NCBI GenBank assembly: GCA_019683615.1
Contig: JADGIC010000007.1
Location: 1-35,106, forward strand
Reading direction: 5' to 3'
DNA length: 35,106 nucleotides
Origin: Alicyclobacillaceae bacterium
GTDB lineage: Bacteria > Bacillota > Bacilli > Alicyclobacillales > Alicyclobacillaceae
Notes under the pieces: generated by a model
The model's database searches: none
What the model saw: only the letters and a program-made list of their open reading frames with translations
Told to the model about the DNA's origin: nothing
Made by a program: the position numbers and the translations under genes
Shown here: piece after piece, positions 30,249 to 35,106 of the stretch
Layout: every line of letters begins with the position of its first letter
Numbering within the stretch: the stretch's first letter is position 1

Positions 30249-30743
30249 ATGACGCCTTTTTGGAACTGGTTCTGGCACAGCATCGCGTTCATACTGGCTT
30301 TGCTGATTGGTTTGCCATCGTTCATGATCCGCCGCATGGTGCACCGGTTCTCCCTGCACAAGCCCATTGCGCCGGGAGACGTGCGCTCCGTCCGCGTGGA
30401 CGGCCGGTCCCTGCAGCCTGCCGAGGCACAGCAGGTGCTGGCGTGGTTTAACGAGTCGGTGTTCCTGCTGCGCCACTGGGGTCCGTCCGGCGCGGTTCCA
30501 TCGGACGGGCCGACGCTGCGGATGGAGTTGGCCGGGAGCCGCGAAGTGCGGGTGTTTGCAGGGACGAAAGAGTGTGAGGTGGTCCGTACAGACGGGAAGC
30601 AGTCGGTTGCGTACCAGGTGCATGCCCCGTCGCTGTGGTCGTGGTTACGCATGCAACAAGCGGGCGAACCGCGCGACGGTGCCAGTGCTGAGGTGACCCG
30701 CGCAGTTGCGTCTCCCTATGGGGACAAGGAGGGGTTACGGTGA
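30249..30743 (+). CDS. YfmQ-like small membrane-anchored protein
   Basis: This 164-aa protein has a single N-terminal membrane segment (about 8-27) followed by a soluble domain. The run FSLHKPIAPGDVRSVRVDG, then QVLAWFNESVFLLRHW, recalls the YfmQ family of Bacillus, whose function is unknown. The C-terminal 30 residues are low in complexity and probably flexible. The ATG at 30249 has GACGAGG upstream. Its stop overlaps the next start by 4 bases, so it is coupled to the quinone oxidoreductase gene. Family assignment is from memory of the pattern and is moderately sure. Confidence 0.65.
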   Translation: MTPFWNWFWHSIAFILALLIGLPSFMIRRMVHRFSLHKPIAPGDVRSVRVDGRSLQPAEAQQVLAWFNESVFLLRHWGPSGAVPSDGPTLRMELAGSREVRVFAGTKECEVVRTDGKQSVAYQVHAPSLWSWLRMQQAGEPRDGASAEVTRAVASPYGDKEGLR

Positions 30744-31729
30744 AAGCGGTTGTCATGGCGAGGTTTGGCGGGCCGGACGTGTTGTCTCTGGGCGACTACC
30801 CAGATCCGGTGCCTGGTCCGCAGGATCTGCTGGTGCGGGTGCGGGCAACCGCCCTCAACCGCGCAGACTTGATGCAGCGGCGCGGACTGTATCCGCCGCC
30901 GCCCGGAGCCTCCGAGATTTTGGGTTTGGAGATGGCGGGCGAGGTGGTCTCGGCCGGGCCTGCGTGCCAGTCCGTGTGGCGACCCGGGGACCGCGTGTGT
31001 GCTCTGCTGCCGGGTGGCGGCTACGCTGAATGGGCGGTCGTCCCGGAGGATATGGCGATGCGGATCCCGGACAATTTGTCGTTTGAGCAGGCGGCCGCCA
31101 TCCCGGAGGTGTTCCTGACCGCCTATTCGAATCTGTTCTGGCTCGGGCGCCTGAAGGCGGGGGATACCGTCCTCGTTCACGCGGGGGCGAGCGGCGTTGG
31201 CACTGCCGCCATCCAGTTGATTCGCGAGGCGGGGGCGCGGCCGTTGGTGACGGCGGGATCGCCGGAGAAGATTGAGCGGTGCCTGGAGCTGGGTGCCGTG
31301 GCCGGCTGGAACTACCGGGAGGGCCCGTTTGAGCCGTGGGTGCGGGAGCAGACCGGCGGGCGCGGGGTGGACATCATCTTCGACTTTGTCGGAGCCTCCT
31401 ATTTCCGGCAAAATCTGTCGTCACTCGCAGTGGACGGGCGCCTCATCGTGATTGGCACGATGGGCGGCACCGCCGTCGACAGGCTCGACTTGGGCGAGCT
31501 GTTGCGCCGCCGTCTGCAGGTCATCGGCACGGCGCTGCGTTCCCGCAGCCCGGCGGAAAAAGCCCGCCTAACGCAGGAGTTTGCCGCTTATGCACTGCCC
31601 CGGTTTGCCGACGGCCGGCTGAAGCCTGTCGTCGATTCCGTGTTCGACTGGTCGCAGGCGGCCGACGCTCACCGGTACATGGAGTCGAACCGGAACATCG
31701 GCAAAATCGTGCTGCGCGTGGGAGGGTGA
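30740..31729 (+). CDS. Zinc-free MDR NAD(P)H:quinone oxidoreductase (QOR/PIG3-like)
   Basis: This 329-aa soluble medium-chain reductase probably reduces quinones or enones with NADPH. It lacks the zinc ligands of alcohol dehydrogenases. Landmarks are ATALNRADLMQRRGLYPPPPG (PIG3-type N-terminal signature), GLEMAGEV, PEVFLTAYSNLF, the nucleotide motif VHAGASGVGTAA near 147-158, and GTMGG. The GTG at 30740 overlaps the preceding stop as GTGA, with AAGGAGGGG upstream. It is followed 5 bases later by the pterin dehydratase gene. Confidence 0.92.
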   Translation: MKAVVMARFGGPDVLSLGDYPDPVPGPQDLLVRVRATALNRADLMQRRGLYPPPPGASEILGLEMAGEVVSAGPACQSVWRPGDRVCALLPGGGYAEWAVVPEDMAMRIPDNLSFEQAAAIPEVFLTAYSNLFWLGRLKAGDTVLVHAGASGVGTAAIQLIREAGARPLVTAGSPEKIERCLELGAVAGWNYREGPFEPWVREQTGGRGVDIIFDFVGASYFRQNLSSLAVDGRLIVIGTMGGTAVDRLDLGELLRRRLQVIGTALRSRSPAEKARLTQEFAAYALPRFADGRLKPVVDSVFDWSQAADAHRYMESNRNIGKIVLRVGG

Positions 31730-31734
31730 GTGCC

Positions 31735-32034
31735 GTGAACAAGCTGGCAGCGCCAGAAATCCAGGCGCGCCTGGCGGCGTTGCCCGAGTGGAGCCTGGAT
31801 CAGAAACAAATTGTCCGCCGCTACCGGTTTTTGTCGTTTCGCGACGCGATGCGGTTTGCCAACGGGGTGGCGGAGGTCGCCGAGCGGCGCAACCACCATC
31901 CGTTCATCGCCATCGACTACAAAGTGGTGACGCTGCGGCTGACGTCGTGGCACGCTGGCGGCCTGACTGACGCCGACTTCGACGAAGCGCGCGAGTTCGA
32001 CCAGTTGTACGAACGGATGACGGGGGCCAAATAA
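31735..32034 (+). CDS. phhB: Pterin-4a-carbinolamine dehydratase
   Basis: This 99-aa enzyme dehydrates 4a-hydroxytetrahydrobiopterin in pterin recycling and also acts as a moonlighting dehydratase. The active-site run AERRNHHPFIAIDYKVVTLRLTSW contains the two adjacent histidines of the family, and LTDADFDEAREFD closes the fold. The GTG at 31735 follows GGGAGGGTGAG. It begins 5 bases after the quinone oxidoreductase stop and is the last gene of the unit. No phenylalanine hydroxylase is in the window. Confidence 0.93.
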   Translation: MNKLAAPEIQARLAALPEWSLDQKQIVRRYRFLSFRDAMRFANGVAEVAERRNHHPFIAIDYKVVTLRLTSWHAGGLTDADFDEAREFDQLYERMTGAK

Positions 32035-32057
32035 CCGGCGCAGGGCGCGGCTGCTGG

Positions 32058-32819
32058 TCATGCCAAACCCGCGTGGCGCACGAGTGACAGGGACAGTGCG
32101 AACAAGGCGGCGCCGATGACGACCGTGAAGGCGGCACGCCGCCCGCCCTCTTGAACGACGGGGGCGAGGCCGGACGTCGCGATGAACAGAAACGTTCCGG
32201 TGGCGACCGCCATGAGCTGATGCACCAAAGCGGTGTCATCCATGCCCAACCACACCGTCAAGCCAGCGCCCGCCACTGTCGACGCGGCCAACAGCGCTGC
32301 GGACGCCAGCGCCCGCCGCCGGGGTTCTCCGGCGGCCAGGGCAATGGTGGCCATGCTGAAGCCTTCCGGCAGTTTGTGCATCGTGATGGCGATGAACATC
32401 AGGATGCCGGCCGCTCTGCTGGCCGCGAATGCACCGGCGATGACGACGCCGTCCATGAAGGTGTGGATCAAGAGTCCGACCAGGGCAACAACGCCCGCTT
32501 GGCGGCTGATGACGCCTTCTCCCGCGGGCGCAGCGAAGCGGCGCCGCGGCGGGTGCGCGTGTGCGGCGCCGTGTCGATCGAGCAGCAGCAGAGCCAGGTA
32601 GCCAGCCGTGATGTACAGAGGTGCTTGCGACGGCAGCTCCGCCATGGCGTCCGGCAGGCGGTCGAGCAGCGTGGCGGCGAGTAGAAACCCGGTGCCAAGC
32701 GCGGTGGCCATGCGAATATGGGCGGGGCCGAGCCGCTTCCAGACAACCAGCATGCCGCCAGCCACATCGGCCAGCCCGGCCGTCACGCTGAGCAGGAATG
32801 CAAGCCAAACGGTGAGCAA
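32058..32819 (-). CDS. ZIP-family divalent metal transporter
   Basis: This 253-aa membrane protein has eight predicted segments and a short His-containing loop (DRHGAAHAHPPRRR) between segments III and IV. The metal-path motifs are seen in LIHTFMDGVVIAGAF (segment IV) and ITMHKLPEGFSMATIAL (segment V). ZIP proteins bring Zn, Fe or Mn into the cytosol. The TTG at 32819 is preferred for GGAGG 5 bases upstream; the frame opens far earlier through the promoter. A strong promoter and a Fur-family-like palindrome lie upstream, fitting metal-responsive control. It is convergent with phhB, 23 bp away. Confidence 0.88.
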   Translation of the reverse strand: MLTVWLAFLLSVTAGLADVAGGMLVVWKRLGPAHIRMATALGTGFLLAATLLDRLPDAMAELPSQAPLYITAGYLALLLLDRHGAAHAHPPRRRFAAPAGEGVISRQAGVVALVGLLIHTFMDGVVIAGAFAASRAAGILMFIAITMHKLPEGFSMATIALAAGEPRRRALASAALLAASTVAGAGLTVWLGMDDTALVHQLMAVATGTFLFIATSGLAPVVQEGGRRAAFTVVIGAALFALSLSLVRHAGLA

Positions 32820-32871
32820 TGAGACCTCCCGCGTCGGCGGGCGCAGAGCGCCCCGGACCACGACGTCTTGT

Positions 32872-32886
32872 TGAAAATGATTTTCT
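32872..32886. promoter_or_regulatory. Fur-family-like operator of the ZIP gene
   Basis: TGAAAATGATTTTCT is a 7-1-7 palindrome with one imperfect end pair; the inner GAAAAT-G-ATTTTC is perfect. It resembles the TGATAATnATTATCA consensus shared by Fur, PerR and Zur. It starts about 12 bases downstream of the predicted start point. Confidence 0.6.
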
Positions 32887-32904
32887 ATAAGACCGTTCGT
32901 CACT

Positions 32905-32933
32905 ACTATAGTCGTGGTTCCAGGGCCTGTCAA
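32905..32933 (-). promoter_or_regulatory. Near-consensus promoter of the ZIP gene
   Basis: On the minus strand a perfect TTGACA (32933-32928), a 17-base spacer and TATAGT (32910-32905). The leader is about 80 bases and contains the metal-type operator. Confidence 0.75.
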
Positions 32934-33068
32934 CGTGAATTGGTTGTTCGCTGTCGCCGTGGCGGCGGCCGCTTCAGGCACGGGGCGCCGGACGCCGGAT
33001 GGCGGCAGGCAATACGCGGGCGCCGCGGCAATGGCTGCGGTGGTTCCCGTCGCGGCTCTCCCGGTGGC

Positions 33069-34625
33069 TCAGGCGTTCGTCGGCTGCGGTTTGCTGCCGG
33101 CGGCCACCGGCCGGGAGTAGATGGGGCGGTCGACGGCCGTCAGGCAGCGGCCGCTTGCGAGGTCCCACTGCCAGCCGTGCATGCGGCAAGTGAGAACGCC
33201 GTTTTCCACGTGGCCGAAGCGGGTGAGGTCGGCCTTCAGGTGCGGACAGCGGCGCTGCACCCAGTATCCGTCGCACTCCCACAGTTCCTTCACATCAGCC
33301 TTTTCGGCGAGGTAGCCCTCCAAGTACTGAATCCGCTCGGGCGACAGGCATTTGAAGAAATTGTACACGTGCTCGTTGAACGGGCCTTTCCGGCGGGCGC
33401 GGAACCGGCAGGACAAGAACAGCTCGTTGACCCAGTCGACTTCGTGCCGTTCCACGCACTGCTGGACCAGGCGGGGATCGATATAGAAGATGTAGTCGCA
33501 GTCTTCACCGCTCCACGCGTAGACTCGGCGGGTGTGAAAATCCAGGACAATCTTCTGTTCGCCAAGGTCGAGCAGGATTTTTCCGTTGATGCCGGCCGCG
33601 GTGAGGTCCGCTTGGCGCATCAAAGGTTCAAACCAGTCACGGATGGGCGTCAGCAGGTCAGCCCGGCCGTCCGGCCAAGATGCCTTGATGCGGTCGATGA
33701 CCGGTTGCTGGCGCTGCTTGTAGCGGATCAGGTAGTCGCGCTTGCGCCGAAAGATGTCCGCCACCTCCTCGTCCGGGAAGGGATGACGGATCTCGCAGGC
33801 GCCCTTGGTAACAGACATCACGCTGCCGGGAATCATCAGCCGGCCGGTGTGCACGCCATGTTCCTGCATGTACTCCAAAAACACAGTTTGGTCTGGGAAG
33901 ATGTTGGCTTCATCGCAGTCGAAGTCGTTGAATTCAAACAGGTCGTCGTCCAGGAAGCAGGGCGGTCCCGCTGAGGGGACGACGACGTCGGCACCAATCT
34001 GTTGGACGTAGCGCAGGGCCCTCGCCATTTCGTTGGCGCGTTTTTGCCGTCCCAGTGTGTTAAGCACGTTGTCCGGCAGAAGATATACCATCGGGTACCA
34101 AATGGCGCCGGAAAACTGCAGAAACAGCACGTCGAACGGGCCAAAGCTGCACAGCAAATCCATGTCGACAGGGCGGGAGTCGTTCTGGTTCAACATGCGA
34201 ACTTCGCCGTCGTCAACAATAAGCGCGGAATCGCCGATCGGGCCGTCTGTGGGCGCGGACAGAGCCATGATGGTGAAGCGCAGGCCGTCCGCGGCGACCG
34301 GTTCGCAGTTGCGAGTGTGCAAGAAGCGCGTGAAGCCGAGCTCACGCAGCGCCTGTTCCAGGTGGTTGAGCGGAAAGTCGGGCAGCAACACGACGGCGTC
34401 TTTGCACACGTGGTCGCGCAAAAACACCGGATCGAAGTGGTCGTGGTGCAAGTGTGACACATACAAATAGGTTGGGTTTTGGATGCGCCGGACATCGATG
34501 TGTTCGTTGCTGGGAAACGGGAACCAGGATGCGAAGTAGGCGGGGTTGAACCAAGGGTCGCAGAGGATGCTTCCATAGCGCGTTTCGATGTACAAGCCGG
34601 CTTGTCCCAAAAATGTGATCTCCAT
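33069..34625 (-). CDS. NamH/CMAH-like Rieske hydroxylase with metallo-beta-lactamase fold
   Basis: This 518-aa soluble protein joins an N-terminal metallo-beta-lactamase-fold domain (HLHHDHFD, ligand positions H58, H60, D62, H63) to a C-terminal Rieske [2Fe-2S] domain (C460-x-H462 and C480-x2-H483, in CPHLKADL and CRMHGWQW). Length, domain order and runs such as SILCDPWFNPAYFASWFPFP, SGAIWYPMVY and PSAGPPCFL closely recall mycobacterial NamH, which hydroxylates UDP-N-acetylmuramic acid to the N-glycolyl form, and CMP-sialate hydroxylase. A role on a nucleotide sugar or cell-wall precursor is likely but not proved. The ATG at 34625 follows AGGAGG at 8 bases. No reductase partner is adjacent. 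Confidence 0.88.
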   Translation of the reverse strand: MEITFLGQAGLYIETRYGSILCDPWFNPAYFASWFPFPSNEHIDVRRIQNPTYLYVSHLHHDHFDPVFLRDHVCKDAVVLLPDFPLNHLEQALRELGFTRFLHTRNCEPVAADGLRFTIMALSAPTDGPIGDSALIVDDGEVRMLNQNDSRPVDMDLLCSFGPFDVLFLQFSGAIWYPMVYLLPDNVLNTLGRQKRANEMARALRYVQQIGADVVVPSAGPPCFLDDDLFEFNDFDCDEANIFPDQTVFLEYMQEHGVHTGRLMIPGSVMSVTKGACEIRHPFPDEEVADIFRRKRDYLIRYKQRQQPVIDRIKASWPDGRADLLTPIRDWFEPLMRQADLTAAGINGKILLDLGEQKIVLDFHTRRVYAWSGEDCDYIFYIDPRLVQQCVERHEVDWVNELFLSCRFRARRKGPFNEHVYNFFKCLSPERIQYLEGYLAEKADVKELWECDGYWVQRRCPHLKADLTRFGHVENGVLTCRMHGWQWDLASGRCLTAVDRPIYSRPVAAGSKPQPTNA

Positions 34626-34826
34626 CCGAAGACCTCCTGCCCAAGTCTTGAGCCATTGTATCAATCCATGGAGACGAGGCGCAACAAGCAGGTGTGACAT
34701 TCTGCATAAACCGCAATGCCCCTGGCAACCTTGAAACCGACGGTGGCGAGCCACCGGCCGCCGCTGGCCGGCTGCGACAGGCCGCGGCGCCACATGGAGC
34801 AGACGGACAGGGAGGGGCGATCCGCT
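34626..34826. other. Divergent gap with a compact hairpin
   Basis: The gap between the Rieske and UPF0180 genes contains CGGTGGC (34741-34747) and GCCACCG (34750-34756), two arms of 7 bases separated by GA. I see no clear promoter hexamers and no gene. Confidence 0.3.
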
Positions 34827-35072
34827 GTGATCACGGTCGCGTTGGAACAAGGCTTGCAACCCGTCAAGGAGTACCTGGAGCGGCAAGGGTGCCGTTGCGT
34901 CGAATTGGATGAAGCGGGATCGCAGGCGTTGGGCGCTTCCGTCATGGTCATTACCGGCGTCGACAAAAACTTCATGGGCATGCAGGACGTGCAAACGGAC
35001 ATCCCCGTGGTTTCGGCCGACGGGCTCACCCCGGAAGAGGTGTACGAGCGGGTCAAGCGGTGTGTGCATTGA
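34827..35072 (+). CDS. UPF0180 family protein (YkuS-like)
   Basis: This 81-aa soluble protein matches the Bacillus YkuS family, whose function is unknown. The pattern is ALEQGLQPVKEYLERQGCRCVEL, then VMVITGVDKNFMGMQDVQTDIPVVSADGLTPEEVYERV, where the family has VVTGQDxNxMGI and AxGLTxDEI. The GTG at 34827 has GGGAGGGG about 10 bases upstream; the frame could begin earlier, but the extra residues are unlike the family. It is the last complete gene. The final 34 bases show nothing. Confidence 0.88.
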   Translation: MITVALEQGLQPVKEYLERQGCRCVELDEAGSQALGASVMVITGVDKNFMGMQDVQTDIPVVSADGLTPEEVYERVKRCVH

Positions 35073-35106
35073 CCGCCTCAAACACCTGTTGTGTGCAGAC
35101 ACGTGT

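Overview
The window looks like chromosomal DNA of a fairly high-GC, spore-former-type Bacillota, most like the Alicyclobacillaceae. This rests on HPr kinase next to an HPr paralogue, a HelD motor, YkuS- and YfmQ-type proteins, strong GGAGG ribosome sites with many GTG/TTG starts, and sigma-A-like promoters. No phage, insertion sequence, rRNA, tRNA or CRISPR array was seen. The assignment is an inference from gene content.

Layout. 0.3-3.1 kb: a CDGSH Fe-S protein and a bd-type quinol oxidase (cydAB). 3.1-5.5 kb: two overlapping transsulfuration enzymes (metI/metC type) on the minus strand. 5.7-8.8 kb: a haem-oxygenase-like (HDO) protein, a TauE/SafE permease and ATP sulfurylase. 9-15.1 kb: HelD, an unidentified permease, hprK, an HPr-like protein without the phosphorylatable histidine, and TerC. 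15.4-24.7 kb: aspartate dehydrogenase, a large permease and a compact accessory cluster. 25-27.2 kb: a c-di-GMP-I riboswitch with terminator, a small ORF and a GGDEF/EAL protein. 27.2-35.1 kb: mostly housekeeping genes (aldo/keto reductase, HAD phosphatase, DedA-like protein, YfmQ-like protein, quinone oxidoreductase, PCD, ZIP transporter), a NamH-like Rieske/metallo-beta-lactamase-fold hydroxylase, and a UPF0180 protein.

The most interesting part is 17.7-24.7 kb. Two half-size ChrA-like membrane proteins flank two [2Fe-2S] ferredoxins, a creatininase-family metalloamidohydrolase, a diiron HDO-type oxygenase with all six expected ligands, an aldehyde dehydrogenase, a GlcG/HbpS-like protein and a GntR/FCD regulator. 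Copies of a GTATACC-type palindrome sit in three intergenic regions, over or just downstream of predicted promoters. They tie the cluster to the neighbouring permease and perhaps to aspartate dehydrogenase/TerC. I read this as an inducible oxidative pathway for an unknown, probably nitrogen-containing, substrate. No complete match to a described pathway is known to me.

A second theme is regulation by altered signalling proteins: an HPr paralogue that keeps only the HprK target serine, and an EAL protein with a broken GGDEF motif downstream of a c-di-GMP riboswitch.
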